Of a DNA stretch of 64,000 nucleotides, positions 1-9,706 are shown one piece after another (position 1 is the first letter of the stretch; every line of letters begins with the position of its first letter). Made by a program: the position numbers and the translations under genes. Source of the stretch: Alphaproteobacteria bacterium (lineage in GTDB: Bacteria > Pseudomonadota > Alphaproteobacteria > UBA828); contig JAJDVB010000205.1 of the NCBI GenBank assembly GCA_022826345.1, positions 1-64,000 of the forward strand, read 5' to 3'. The notes beneath the pieces were generated by a model. It made no database searches and was not told the DNA's origin. It worked only from the letters and a program-made list of their open reading frames with translations.

Positions 1-93
1 CGCTATGACAGGTATTCCCAACGGGCCCTGCCGCAGAAAGACATCTGGCTCCGGCCCCTCCGAAAAGACTGGAAACGAGCACTCAACCGATGA
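1..93 (+). CDS. C-terminal tail of an unidentified protein, cut by the window edge
   Basis: The first frame is open from base 1 and ends at the TGA at 91-93, giving a basic 30-residue tail that ends in KDWKRALNR. It shares ATGA with an ATG at 90, the coupling used by many genes in this island, which is the only reason to suspect it is real. I do not recognise the family, and a chance open frame is possible. Confidence 0.25.
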   Translation, partial: RYDRYSQRALPQKDIWLRPLRKDWKRALNR

Positions 94-128
94 CATCTCG
101 ATCCTCATCGCGCACCATCACCCGGTGA

Positions 129-611
129 CCGAAGGGATTCACCTGGCGCCCGCGCCACGGCTCGCACACGAGCCAGACCGGACAGCTCACCTCCGCCGCC
201 ATCGACGCACGCGACTTCCGCCGCGCACGCAAGGACCGAGAGACCCGCGCGCACCTGCCCGAGGGCACCCTGGTCGCAATCACCGGCGGCAAGACCGTCA
301 GCGATGCCGACGCGGTCTGGAGCACGCTCGACATGGCGCGCGCGAAGTACGGCGACATGGTCCTGCTGCATGGTGGCGGTCCCGGCGTCGAGAAGGTCGC
401 CGCGAGCTGGGCCGAGGCCAGAGGCGTCAACCAGGTCGTCTGCCGCCCCGACTGGACCGCGCACGGCAAGGCCGCGCCCTTCCGCCGCAACGACGAGCTG
501 CTCAACTTCCTGCCCAAGGGCGTCATCGCCTTCCCCGGCAGCGGCATCACCGGCAACCTCGTCGACAAAGCCCGCTCGCTCGGCATACCTGTGATGACCG
601 TGGCCGCGTAA
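129..611 (+). pseudogene. DUF2493 (SLOG/YspA-type) protein, N-terminus missing
   Basis: The translation matches the C-terminal half of the DUF2493 family, a Rossmann-like SLOG domain thought to bind nucleotide-derived ligands and common on alphaproteobacterial plasmids and integrative elements. Visible family features are the WRPR...TGQLTSAAIDARDF entry segment, ITGGK, the glycine-rich LLHGGGPGVE loop, CRPDWTAHGKAAPFRRND and FPGSGITGN near the end. Full-length relatives, as I recall them, carry about 150 more residues in front. Here the same frame is closed by a TGA at 126-128, and the first in-frame ATG is at 333, inside the domain. The gene therefore looks truncated or disrupted. It could instead be expressed as a 92-residue protein from 333. 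Confidence 0.6.
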
Positions 612-1065
612 GCAGCGCGCGCCTCCTCGACAGCGGCCGGTGCCTCAAGGCATCGGCCGCTTCGTCGTGTTTCACGACGCGCATCACGAGCGTCGGCCTG
701 TGCGCCCGCCCGTCAGATCGCGCACCGCCAATCCGAGGGCGCGCTCGAACGCCGGCGTCGCCGCGCTTCGCGTCGGCGCCGTCCGCGCTCGCAGCGGTGA
801 CCGTGTTTCCCCGCCTCCCTCCGCCGCCGTGCTTCCGGCTCGGCGCGTGCGCGCCATCGCCGGGCTCGATGCGGGCGTCCTGCTCTCCGGCTTGTCCGTC
901 CTGCATCGCCGCGTCCGGCTCGGCGCTCGTGCGCCGTCGCCGGACGATGGCCGCGCAGCAGAGAGGTGGACCGCGGTTCAGTCCGCGAAGATCTGCCCGC
1001 ACTCAAGCAGCGCACGCCGATCCCGGCCGTTGCAGCGGCCCGCCTACGGACTGCGCGTTCTCCCG

Positions 1066-1890
1066 CTTGTGCCGGTGGCGATGAACATGGCCGTGGTGCA
1101 CCAGCGAGTGCGGCCGCCGGCGTCGTGCCGCAGTTCACCTTCGGCTCACGGACTGTAAGCCACGCGCGCACCCTCGGCGTCAGCGCCGTCGCCGATGGCG
1201 ACGAGCGCCTCCGCGGTTCGACGGACATTGATGCCGTCGCGGCTGAACGGCCCGACGCCACCACGTCCGACACTCGCGAGGATCATGGCGATCGGCACGC
1301 TGCGCCGATCCTGATCGCCAGCCTCTGCACGTCTTCCCGGTTGCCGTTCGTCAGACCGTCCCCGGATCGTTGCGGTCGAGTGTCCACCCTCCGCGAAAGC
1401 CGACCCCCGGCCCAGCCGCATGCCGACGTCGCCGAGTGCTGCACCGGTGCGAGTGTCGCTGCGAGCGCCCCTGCTGCCGAAGGTGACGATGACCATGACG
1501 ATGACAACGGCGCAGCGCCAAGTGCGTCCGCCACCGCCGTGATGAACTTCACCTTCGCGAGACGAACTGCGAGACCCCTGTGCAGGCTCCCCGTCAGTGC
1601 CGTCGCCGATGGCGACGAGCGCCGTGACACCCTACTCGACGACAATGCAGCCGTGACTGCATGACCCGGCGTCACCCAGCCCGACACTGTCGATGACAGG
1701 CGTGACGAGCACGCTGCGCCGATTGCGATCACAAGCGTCTTCACCTCGTCCCGCTTGCCGTTCCACCCTCAACATTTCCTCGTCGTGAGTGCTTCCTATG
1801 CTTGCAACTCGAAGCTGCGCAACGACCTGCAACACCGCTCCGCCGGATGCGTCGCGAGCGCTGACGCGAAGGCATCGATCGACCCGATCG
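1066..1890. repeat. Two diverged tandem copies of a 414-bp unit
   Basis: Three landmarks recur in the same order at nearly the same offset: TTCACCTTCG at 1134 and 1549 (415), GCCGATGGCGACGAGCGCC at 1191 and 1605 (414), and GCACGCTGCGCCGAT at 1295 and 1709 (414). A CTTGCCGTTC-like segment follows in both. The sequence between landmarks is diverged. The unit is 138 codons long, so plus-strand frame 3 reads both copies with matching words (FTFxxRT, SAVADGDER, HAAPI, SSRLPF). The minus strand also shows repeated words (ALVAIGDG, RRSV). Outer boundaries are approximate. Confidence 0.7.
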
Positions 1891-2018
1891 TTTGTCCTGC
1901 TACAAGTTGGGGCCCTGACCGCTTCTATATCGAACTTGTGTCCCCCCTCGACGCTTGCGCGCTTGTTATCTCACACCCGACTCACCGATGGTGCAGGGCT
2001 GCAACCTGTCGTACGCCT

Positions 2019-2048
2019 GCGTAGTCCCGCGTAGTTGTGCGTAGATGT
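2019..2048. repeat. Three GCGTAG repeats at exact 10-bp spacing
   Basis: GCGTAG occurs at 2019, 2029 and 2039, so the three copies lie on the same face of the helix about one turn apart. They sit in a gene-free region upstream of a predicted ribbon-helix-helix protein. This arrangement suits a binding site for that protein, recombinase arm sites or an iteron-like element. The sequence alone cannot choose between these. Confidence 0.5.
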
Positions 2049-2364
2049 GACCTGTTAATTTGGGCCGATCCTACGGCCAATAGTGCTCCCGACACCCTGG
2101 GAACGCGTCCCTTTTTCGGGTGACGATCGCAACCAGCTGATATACCGGTGTTAATCGCCGACGACACCAATTTGCGTCGCATGGCTCTTCCGCCAATGGG
2201 CCGGGCGAATGTTGAACGAGTTTCGCCGCATTGCGCGCGCCAATCGACAAGGGCGCGGCTATGATCGGCCCTGCAGGCCGTTCCGGCGGACGGTCCTCTT
2301 CCAAGTACCGCTGGTATGTTGCGGCGGTACGGCCCCGACTTGCAACGACCGACTGAGGATATCG

Positions 2365-2706
2365 ATGGGAACGCCACGCTTCCAGCGCTCGATCAGGTTC
2401 TCCCAATCGGAGTGGAACGCGATTTGCGAGGCGGCCGAACAGCGCCGGATGAAGCCCGCGGAGTTCGTCCGGGAGGCCGCAGCCGGCGTCGCGGCGCGCG
2501 AGATCGACCTCGACGACGGCAAGCTGACACCCGCGCTGGTGGAGATAATCGAGCGAACCTTTCGAGGCGTGCACCTGCTCGCCTACCTCAAGCACGAGGA
2601 GCTTGCCGCCCTGGGCAGACAAGAAGATTTTCGGCGGGCCACCGAGGCCGGCCAGATCGCGCAGGAGGAGACGCTCGGCCAAGATAACTCGAACGGCGAA
2701 GACTGA
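2365..2706 (+). CDS. Small ribbon-helix-helix-like DNA-binding protein
   Basis: A 113-residue protein. Its N-terminus (residues about 5-45) has the ribbon-helix-helix pattern: a short strand RFQRSIRFS followed by two helices, with SEWNAICEAAEQRRMKPAEFVREAA. The rest is acidic and helical. Such proteins on mobile elements act as relaxosome accessory factors (MobC-like) or as autoregulators. The ATG at 2365 is chosen over longer frames because GAGGA lies about eight bases upstream. The gene is a single unit, 460 bp from the defence operon that follows. Family assignment is by pattern only, and the exact role is unknown. Confidence 0.6.
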   Translation: MGTPRFQRSIRFSQSEWNAICEAAEQRRMKPAEFVREAAAGVAAREIDLDDGKLTPALVEIIERTFRGVHLLAYLKHEELAALGRQEDFRRATEAGQIAQEETLGQDNSNGED

Positions 2707-3166
2707 CGGCGCCTGCGTTTCGCGTCGAAGCCGGCTGTCCCTGGCGCTTCACGAACGACCTCGGGCGGTTGCGGGTGCACCGGCTTGGCGAGTTTTTCCG
2801 CCAACCTGGGCCGCCAGGCACCCTCCCGGGATTGCCAACCCGGCGGCCTGCGGCGATAAGGAAGCTCACCTACTGCCACCGTCCCTGCGCCTGAACGTCG
2901 ATGCCGTTGCCCGACAAGTGCCCTCGATTCAGCTTCACGGACGACCGCCGGCGCGCGAGTGATGGGCGATGGAGGCCGGCGAAGCTTGCCTTGCGCGACG
3001 CCATGAGGCTCGTCCTGGAGGTCAAGCTACCCGGCATCGGCCTCTCGTCTCTTTCCGGCGGCCGCCCCCGTGACTGCTCAGGGCCGCACCGCGTCCGCCA
3101 ATCATTCAACTCTGCCGCCTTCCGGAATCACCTTTGGCCGCCTGCACATCAATCGGCGCCCGTCTC
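2707..3166. other. Intergenic leader before the Wadjet-like operon
   Basis: About 460 bp without a gene I can support. Short open frames occur on both strands but lack family features. The promoter of the downstream four-gene operon should lie here, although no clear -35/-10 pair stands out in this GC-rich sequence. Confidence 0.4.
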
Positions 3167-4588
3167 ATGAGCCAATCGGAGAGCGCGTCGCGGGAGACGC
3201 TGACCCGCCAGCAGCGCAACTTGGCGCTGACGGAGCCGATCGCCCGGCTGTCCCGCGACCGGCGGGTGATCTTCAAGGACGATCCTGCGTTGGCCGAGAG
3301 GCTCGACGTCCAGTACCTGGCGCTGAGCGCGATCGACTTCGTGATGGAGCGCTCAGCAATCGAGGCGGGCGCTCCGCCGGAAGATGTGGTCCAACACGTC
3401 GCCGGCGAGGCGGTGCGCATGAAGCCGGTGCTGACCGAGAAGCAGGCGCGCAAGGCCGGACAGGTGGTGCTTGACCACCTTTCCAATGCGCGCGAGGGCC
3501 ACAGGACCTTCCGTGTGGAGTACTACGACGCGGACCGGGGCGGCTTTTCCTTCCAGGATTTCCGTCTTCTGGCGCTTTCGGCCGCCGACGACGGGTCTCC
3601 GCGCTACAAGCTCGCACGGGGCGCGCAGACGCTGACGCTCGCGATGCTCGACATCGCGCCGGAGTTTGCGCAGGAGGCCGAGGCGATCATGATCCGCAAG
3701 GCGGTGGAGCGGGGCCGCTTCGAGGACGCGCGCACGCTGGCGCGGCGCTCGCGGATGCGCTCGATCCACTACCGGCAGTTCATCGAGGACCGGCTGTTCC
3801 AGGTGCGCCGCGCCGCCGACCGCGTCAGGTGGAGCGAGGAGGTGCTGCCGGAGCTGGACGAGGCGCGCGTACACCTGGGCGAGCGGCGCAAGCACGAGGC
3901 TGCGATCGTGGATTCGATCCGGGAACACATCGCGCACGCCGAAGGCGACACGCGCGATCATCTCGTCGATCTGAAGACGACGATCGACGACTGCCAGCAG
4001 CGCCACGCGGCATTGTTCGAGCGGGTGATGACGGCGTCGGAGGAGTTCCGGCAGTTGCAGGTGAGCGCATTCCGCGCACGCCTCGTGCGCGACGTTCCCG
4101 ACCTGGAGGACCGCATTCTCGGTCCGCTTCTGGCCGCGCCGATGGGAACGATCGCCGGCATGGGCGACAACATTGTCGCCGCCTTCGCCGCTCCGTCTCC
4201 GCCGCCGCTGCTCGATCTGGCGCTTCTGTTCGAGACCGCCACACAGCCGAGGTTCCGGCGCGACCCCGCCGGCGCGGAAGAGGAGCTCGATCTGGTGGCG
4301 ATCGAGCGGGTTCCGCCCGAGTTCGACGCCGAGGATATCCGCGCGGCGCAGGACTGGCTGGTGCGCACGATCGCGGCGCGCACGCGGCTGGACATGCGTT
4401 CGGCCGTCGGTTTCGCGGAAGACGAGGGCATGGCGGAGTCCACGCTGCGCTGCGTGCTGTTCCTGATGCTGCGTTCATGGTGCCCGGAGGACGATCCCTT
4501 GGGGGTTATCGCCTCCATCGACGGGGCGATCGCGCATGAGCGGGTGGCGGGCGACAACCTGGTGCTTGAGAGCGATACCGAACGATGA
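3167..4588 (+). CDS. jetA: Wadjet JetA-like kleisin subunit (DUF5716-like)
   Basis: A 473-residue protein, first gene of the four-gene SMC operon. In Wadjet, JetA is the kleisin that bridges the SMC heads and binds the KITE subunit JetB. The N-terminal 130 residues look winged-helix rich. A segment around residues 145-230 (YKLARGAQTLTLAMLDIAPE, then a helix-rich stretch with many arginines) resembles the 'L..TEEGY..L...lEID' region of type III JetA/DUF5716 proteins as I remember them. A coiled-coil-like region (about 225-310) and an acidic C-terminal domain follow. The ATG at 3167 is the first in a sensible place; the alternative TTG at 3134 lacks support. The stop overlaps the next start as ATGA. 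Assignment rests largely on context. Confidence 0.75.
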   Translation: MSQSESASRETLTRQQRNLALTEPIARLSRDRRVIFKDDPALAERLDVQYLALSAIDFVMERSAIEAGAPPEDVVQHVAGEAVRMKPVLTEKQARKAGQVVLDHLSNAREGHRTFRVEYYDADRGGFSFQDFRLLALSAADDGSPRYKLARGAQTLTLAMLDIAPEFAQEAEAIMIRKAVERGRFEDARTLARRSRMRSIHYRQFIEDRLFQVRRAADRVRWSEEVLPELDEARVHLGERRKHEAAIVDSIREHIAHAEGDTRDHLVDLKTTIDDCQQRHAALFERVMTASEEFRQLQVSAFRARLVRDVPDLEDRILGPLLAAPMGTIAGMGDNIVAAFAAPSPPPLLDLALLFETATQPRFRRDPAGAEEELDLVAIERVPPEFDAEDIRAAQDWLVRTIAARTRLDMRSAVGFAEDEGMAESTLRCVLFLMLRSWCPEDDPLGVIASIDGAIAHERVAGDNLVLESDTER

Positions 4589-5337
4589 CCGGCCTGACCC
4601 ATCTGAGCGAGGCCCAGAAGGCGGTCCTTCTCCTCAACAAGGGCCTCGCGCCGAGGGCGTCGGCGCTGCGGGGCGATACGGACTACCGCCAGCTGCTGGC
4701 GCACTGGCGCGCCGATCCCGAGTTCCGGACCCTGGTGCAGGAGCTCGCGCCCATGCTCGGCCTCCGGGTGGTCGACGCGCTGGAGCACGCGATCGTGCTC
4801 GCGCCGCAGAGTCCGGAGAGCGTTTTCGCCGCAACGCTGACGGATCTGCGCAAGGATCTAGGCGAGATGCCGCGCGGTGCGCTCGCGCTCATCCACGTGG
4901 CGATCGCGGCGACCTTCTTTCCGACTGCGGCGGTGCTGACGGGAATGCAGGAGGATCGAGCGGAAGTATCGGCGACGCCGGCGCGGATCGCGTCGCTGCT
5001 GCGCGAGCACTGCCGGCGCCTGGAAGAAGAGTCGGGCAGCGATCCCGAGCTGGAGGAGGCGGGCCTGGTGGATGCCTGGCGCGAACTCGCCCGCTTGCCG
5101 GAGACCCGGCCCGACGGCAGCCAGCGCGCAGGCCTGGGCTCGCTCGCCGGCATGGTCAAGCTGGTGCTCAACCAGCTTCACGAGCACGGGATGGTGCAGA
5201 CCCTGGAGACGGCCGACGGCGAGACCTACATGGCGACGCCGTGCTACCGGCTGCAGGTGCGCGAGCTCGCGGCGCACGAGCTGTTCGAGCGCTGCGCCTC
5301 GGTGCTGCCGGGTTTTCTCGACAGCGAGGGCCGGTGA
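4585..5337 (+). CDS. jetB: Wadjet JetB-like KITE subunit
   Basis: A 250-residue helical protein in the position and size range of JetB/MukE, the tandem winged-helix KITE subunit that binds the kleisin. The first helix is followed by a stretch of alternating helices, and the C-terminal third (about 180-240: LVLNQLHEHGMVQTLETAD, then TYMATPCYRLQVREL) has the look of a winged helix with a beta hairpin. It begins inside the stop codon of the preceding gene (ATGA), and its TGA directly abuts the ATG of the SMC gene, so the three are surely translated together. Sequence similarity alone would not identify it; the operon does. Confidence 0.72.
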   Translation: MTGLTHLSEAQKAVLLLNKGLAPRASALRGDTDYRQLLAHWRADPEFRTLVQELAPMLGLRVVDALEHAIVLAPQSPESVFAATLTDLRKDLGEMPRGALALIHVAIAATFFPTAAVLTGMQEDRAEVSATPARIASLLREHCRRLEEESGSDPELEEAGLVDAWRELARLPETRPDGSQRAGLGSLAGMVKLVLNQLHEHGMVQTLETADGETYMATPCYRLQVRELAAHELFERCASVLPGFLDSEGR

Positions 5338-8300
5338 ATGCGGTGCATCACGCGTATCCACCTCTCCGACTGCGGCTGGCACGAGGCGTACTATCCGGGA
5401 ACGACCGTCCATCTTGCCGACCCGCGCACGGGCGAGCCCGTGCACACGGTGTTCAGCCTGGAGAACACGGGGGGCAAGACGTCCTTCCTGTCCCTGGTTC
5501 TGAGCTGCTTCGACACCAGCGAGCGGCGCTTCCTGAAGACTCTGATCCGGGCGAACCAGAGGTTCGGCGACTACTTCGGGGAGGTGCCGGCGTTCATCCT
5601 GGTGGAGTGGGACCTCTCCGGCGGCCAGTCGGGCCTGCTGGAAGCTGAACGCCTGGTCACGGGCCAGGTGGTGGTGCCGCACGGCGAGGGCCGCCAGCGC
5701 GAGCTGGAGCGCCGCTTCTTCACGTTCCGGAGCGCGCCGGGCCTCTCTTTCGACGCCATCCCCGCGCCGGGGCTCGAAGGGTTCGAGGAGCACGGCCGCC
5801 TGAGAGGGCATCAGGACGTGCAGCGCTGGCTGCACGAGATGCGTTCAGGCCATCCCGGCAACTTCCAGGATTTTTCGAAGCAGTCGGACTGGAAGCGCAA
5901 GCTCGCCGAAGAGAAGATTGACACGGAGCTCCTGGCGGCGCAGGTGGAGTTCAACCGCAGCGAAGGCGGCATCGAGGACTTCCTCGATTTCCGGAGCGAG
6001 GCGCAGTTCCTGCGGAAGTTCCTGGCGATGACGGTGCCGGACGGGGAGGCCGGCGCGGTGCGGGGGCTGCTCGCCGAGCACGTGGCGAAGCTCTCGGACC
6101 TGCCGCGCCTGCAGCGGCGGCGGGACGCGATGCGCCGTCTTCAGGAAAAATTCGCGCCCTTCGTGGACATCGCCGCAGGAGCGCAGGCCGCGCAGGAGGA
6201 GGTTTCGCGGCGCAGCAGCGATGCGTCCTCCCTCAAGGCGGCGCTGGACGAGCACGCGGACCGGGCGTCGCGGCTTGCGGAACAGCGCGCCGGGACTGCG
6301 GAAGAGCACGAGACAGCCGCCGGCAAAGCCGAGGCGGCATGCGGGAGGGCGAGGATCGAGCTCGCCTCCGCCGCCGTCGAGACGGCGCGTCGCAGGCACG
6401 AGGCCGCCGAAGCGGCCGCCGTTGCCCGCGAGGAAGCTCGCGGACAGGCCCTCGGGCACAGCCGTCTTCTCCAGGGCGCCGTGTCGATGCGCGGCGTTCT
6501 CGACGACCGGGAGCGGAGCAGGGCGCTGCAGGAGGCGATCGACGCGGAGCATGCCGACCTGCAACCGCGCCGCGATGCGCTCTGCGCGATCGGCGCGGAT
6601 CTCGTTTCCACCCTCAACGGGCGCGCCGAGACGTTGCGGGAGCGCCAGCGCGCCCTGTCGACCGAAGCGCGGGAGCTGACGGCAGCAGCGCGCACGGCCG
6701 ACGCCGAACGGGCAGCGGCATCGGAGAGCGCGCAGATGGAACACAGGGAGGCGGCGCAGATCGACGTTAACCTGGGTCATGCGCGCGAATTCCGCGCCAA
6801 GCTCGAGGAAGGGCAGGTGCTTGAGGCCGGCGAGGGCGCCGATGCGGCGGCGCGGCGTCATGCGGAGGCTGCGCGGCTTGCCGAAGAAGAGGCTGCCGAG
6901 TTTCGCCGGCGCGCCGAGGAGGCGGACCTCACCGCCGCGCGGCACCGGGAGCGCCAGGGCGATCTCAGGGCCGAGGGCTCGGTTCTGGAGACCGAGGCGG
7001 CGCGGTTGCGGGAAGCCGCCCGCGAAGGTGAGGAGCGGCGCCGGGCCTTGGCCTTCGATCCAACCCTTCTCGAGCTCAGCGGCGAGAGCGAGGTCGACCC
7101 GGACGCCGACGCGGCGGGAAGGCTGCTGGCGGATGCCAGGAGCGGGTGCATGGCCAGATTGCGCGAGGAAGAGCGGCGCCAGGAGGTTCTGCAGGCCGAC
7201 CGCGAGTCGTTGGAGGCCACCGGCCTCGCGTCGATCGACGAGGACGTGCGCACCGTCGCCGGGCGGCTGCGCGACTCCGGCATCGCCGACGCCCAGCCCT
7301 ATGCCGTCTATCTTTCCGACATCCTGCGCTCGCCGGGAGAGGTCCGCCGCTTCGCCGAGCGCGACCCGGCCCGCTTCGTCGGCGTCGCCGTCCCCAACCG
7401 GAACGCTCTCGAAGCGGCGCGGCGGGCGCTGGAATCCGCCCCTCCGCTGAGCCGGCCAGTGACCGTCGCGATCGCCGGAGACACGCCGGGAGAGACCGAG
7501 GCGGACAGGTTCGTGCTTCCCGTGGACGAGCCTGCCGCCTACGACCGTGCCGCTGCCCGCGACCTGCACCGCCGGATCGAGAACGATCTGGCAGGTGTGG
7601 CATCGTCGATCGATGCGCAGCAGACGCGCATTGAGCACCTGGAGTCGATCTTTCGGGAGCTCGGGGCGTGGCGTGAACGCTTCGGCGGAGGTCGGCTCGA
7701 TGGAATGCGGCGCGACATCGAGCGCAAGGAAGCGCGGATTGCGGAGATCGCAGGCGAGATTGACGCGCTGTCCGACCGGATCGAGACCACCGGGCGCGAC
7801 GCCCGGGACTGCCGCGACAGGGCGGGCGAGTGCGACGGGCAGGCCCATGCGTCTGCCGAGCATGTGCGCCGCGCCGACGAGCACCACGCGCAATGGGGCT
7901 CACGCGTCGACGGCTGGCGCAAGGCACACCTCGCTCGCCGGCAGCGGGCGGCTTCGGCCGAGCGCCTCGCCAGGGAAAAGGAGGCAGAACGGGACGGCCA
8001 TACCAGGGAGGCCGGCGCCCGCGAGGACGAGGCAAGATACGCTGCAAGTATGGCTGCGGACATGGAGCGCGAGGCGGGCAGCGTCACCCATTCAGGACCC
8101 GGCGGACGGGCGGCCGGCGATCTCGACGCGTTGCGCGGCGCGTACGAACGCGAGCTCGAGGCGCTGACGGCCCTGGAGCAGGAACGGGTGGGCGAGCTGC
8201 GCGGCCAGCGCCTGGAGGTCGAGCGCTCCGTGGCCGGGAAGGAGGACCGTTTCGCGGAGGCGTTCAGCGATCTGGAGCGCGCCGTGGTCGAAGCCGAGGC

Positions 8301-9705
8301 GCTACGGGACGGCCTCCGGGAGGTCGCCGCCGGCGCGGAGGCGGCGCTCGAAGCGGCGCGCGAGGCTGCATCGGCCGCCCGCGCGGAGGCGGACGCCGCG
8401 CGAAGGGACCACCGCGCGGAGAAGGAAAGGCGCACACAGGAGGTCCGTCCCGGGCCGCTGACGGATATGCGTTCGCTCGCTCCGGAGGCGCTGGCCCGCA
8501 TCGTGCCCCGGGCGGAGGCGACAATTGTCGAGCAGGAAGCCATCGCCTCGCGCGAGGCGGATGCCGCGCGGCGGGCGCGCGACGAAGCGGCGCGGCACGG
8601 CCGGACGGCCGCGTCATGCACCGACCAGGCCGCCACCCTCGGCGGCGTCCTAGGCGCTGAACCCGCTCCGGCGGAACGGATGGAGCTCCCGCGCGAGGAT
8701 GAGGTGGCCGCTCTGGTCAGCGCCACCTTCGCCGCACTCGGACGGGCGCGCGACGCTCTGGGCGAGGCGCACAAGGCCGTCTACGAGAGCTACGACGATA
8801 TCCGCAGGTTCACCAACTCCGACGCGTTCAGGGAGCTGGAGAGCGAGCGGCAGGTCGCAGCCCACCTCGGCGCCAACGACCCACTCGCCGCGGCGGAGAA
8901 CGCGGAGAGGACGGCGGGCCTGATCGACGACCGCCTGAAGACCATCGAGCACGACCTCTCGCGTCTCGACGAAGACCTCGAGGCCTGCGTCGCTGAGCTG
9001 GAGCGCCTGCTTCGGACCGCCCTGCACATCCTCCGGCGCATGGTCCGCGACGGGCGCATCCCGGACCACGTGCCCCGCTTCGGGGGGCAGCCGGTGTTCC
9101 GCATGAGCGCCGACCTCTCGAGGGTCGCCGTCGATCAGCGCAGGGAGATCCTCCGCAGCTACGTGACCGACCTGGCGGAGGCCGACCGGATCCCGGAGAC
9201 CGGCCAGGACATCGCCTCCGAACTGGTCGAGCGCATGACTGCGGCGCTGGGCAGGGACTCTCTCGGCATCCGGCTGCTGAAGCCCAAGGGCGAGGGCGAC
9301 ACCGAGCACATGCCGATCGACCGGGTGAGCGTCTCGGGCGGCGAGCTGCTGACCGCCGCGATGATGATCTACCTGGTGTTGGCGCGGCTGCGAGCTGAGG
9401 CGATGCACGGCGGCGCGAGCGAAGGCGGCGTCCTCATCATGGACAACCCCCTGGGCAAGGCGAACAAGGCCCTGCTGCTGAAGACCCAGATCGGTCTCGC
9501 GGACGCCATGGGGATCCAACTCTTCTACACCACCGGAGTGCAGGACACGAACGCGCTGGCCGAGTTCGAGAACATCGTGCGGCTGCGGCGCATCGGCCAG
9601 TCTCGGGACTCGCGCCGCATCCACGTGGAGGTCGAGGCCATGCGCGCCCATATCCACAGGCGGGCGACCGAAGACACCGTAAGATCGGCCGTGGCCGCCG
9701 AGTAG
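5338..9705 (+). CDS. jetC: Wadjet JetC-like SMC ATPase
   Basis: A 1455-residue SMC/MukB-like motor subunit. An N-terminal ATP-binding half has Walker A ENTGGKTS at residues 42-49. It is followed by long Ala/Glu/Arg-rich coiled coil (about 270-600 and 780-1200) around a more globular centre (about 590-780) that may include the hinge. The C-terminal half has the signature SVSGGE (1331-1336) and Walker B VLIMDNPLG, in which Asp1369 is followed by Asn1370 rather than the usual catalytic Glu. An MDNPF-type motif is what I remember for type III JetC proteins. In Wadjet this subunit drives loop extrusion on circular DNA. It starts immediately after the jetB stop and ends one base before jetD. Confidence 0.85.
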   Translation: MRCITRIHLSDCGWHEAYYPGTTVHLADPRTGEPVHTVFSLENTGGKTSFLSLVLSCFDTSERRFLKTLIRANQRFGDYFGEVPAFILVEWDLSGGQSGLLEAERLVTGQVVVPHGEGRQRELERRFFTFRSAPGLSFDAIPAPGLEGFEEHGRLRGHQDVQRWLHEMRSGHPGNFQDFSKQSDWKRKLAEEKIDTELLAAQVEFNRSEGGIEDFLDFRSEAQFLRKFLAMTVPDGEAGAVRGLLAEHVAKLSDLPRLQRRRDAMRRLQEKFAPFVDIAAGAQAAQEEVSRRSSDASSLKAALDEHADRASRLAEQRAGTAEEHETAAGKAEAACGRARIELASAAVETARRRHEAAEAAAVAREEARGQALGHSRLLQGAVSMRGVLDDRERSRALQEAIDAEHADLQPRRDALCAIGADLVSTLNGRAETLRERQRALSTEARELTAAARTADAERAAASESAQMEHREAAQIDVNLGHAREFRAKLEEGQVLEAGEGADAAARRHAEAARLAEEEAAEFRRRAEEADLTAARHRERQGDLRAEGSVLETEAARLREAAREGEERRRALAFDPTLLELSGESEVDPDADAAGRLLADARSGCMARLREEERRQEVLQADRESLEATGLASIDEDVRTVAGRLRDSGIADAQPYAVYLSDILRSPGEVRRFAERDPARFVGVAVPNRNALEAARRALESAPPLSRPVTVAIAGDTPGETEADRFVLPVDEPAAYDRAAARDLHRRIENDLAGVASSIDAQQTRIEHLESIFRELGAWRERFGGGRLDGMRRDIERKEARIAEIAGEIDALSDRIETTGRDARDCRDRAGECDGQAHASAEHVRRADEHHAQWGSRVDGWRKAHLARRQRAASAERLAREKEAERDGHTREAGAREDEARYAASMAADMEREAGSVTHSGPGGRAAGDLDALRGAYERELEALTALEQERVGELRGQRLEVERSVAGKEDRFAEAFSDLERAVVEAEALRDGLREVAAGAEAALEAAREAASAARAEADAARRDHRAEKERRTQEVRPGPLTDMRSLAPEALARIVPRAEATIVEQEAIASREADAARRARDEAARHGRTAASCTDQAATLGGVLGAEPAPAERMELPREDEVAALVSATFAALGRARDALGEAHKAVYESYDDIRRFTNSDAFRELESERQVAAHLGANDPLAAAENAERTAGLIDDRLKTIEHDLSRLDEDLEACVAELERLLRTALHILRRMVRDGRIPDHVPRFGGQPVFRMSADLSRVAVDQRREILRSYVTDLAEADRIPETGQDIASELVERMTAALGRDSLGIRLLKPKGEGDTEHMPIDRVSVSGGELLTAAMMIYLVLARLRAEAMHGGASEGGVLIMDNPLGKANKALLLKTQIGLADAMGIQLFYTTGVQDTNALAEFENIVRLRRIGQSRDSRRIHVEVEAMRAHIHRRATEDTVRSAVAAE

Positions 9706-9706
9706 C

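Larger units (their letters stand above)
612..2364. other. Gene-poor GC-rich stretch with decayed repeats
   Basis: No convincing gene is present. Open frames exist on both strands throughout, as expected from very high GC, but none has a ribosome binding site, a recognisable domain or a sensible composition. The stretch holds a two-copy diverged tandem repeat (about 1066-1890) and three copies of a 10-bp repeat (2019-2048), listed separately. From about 2050 the base composition becomes less extreme, ahead of the small gene at 2365. Confidence 0.6.
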
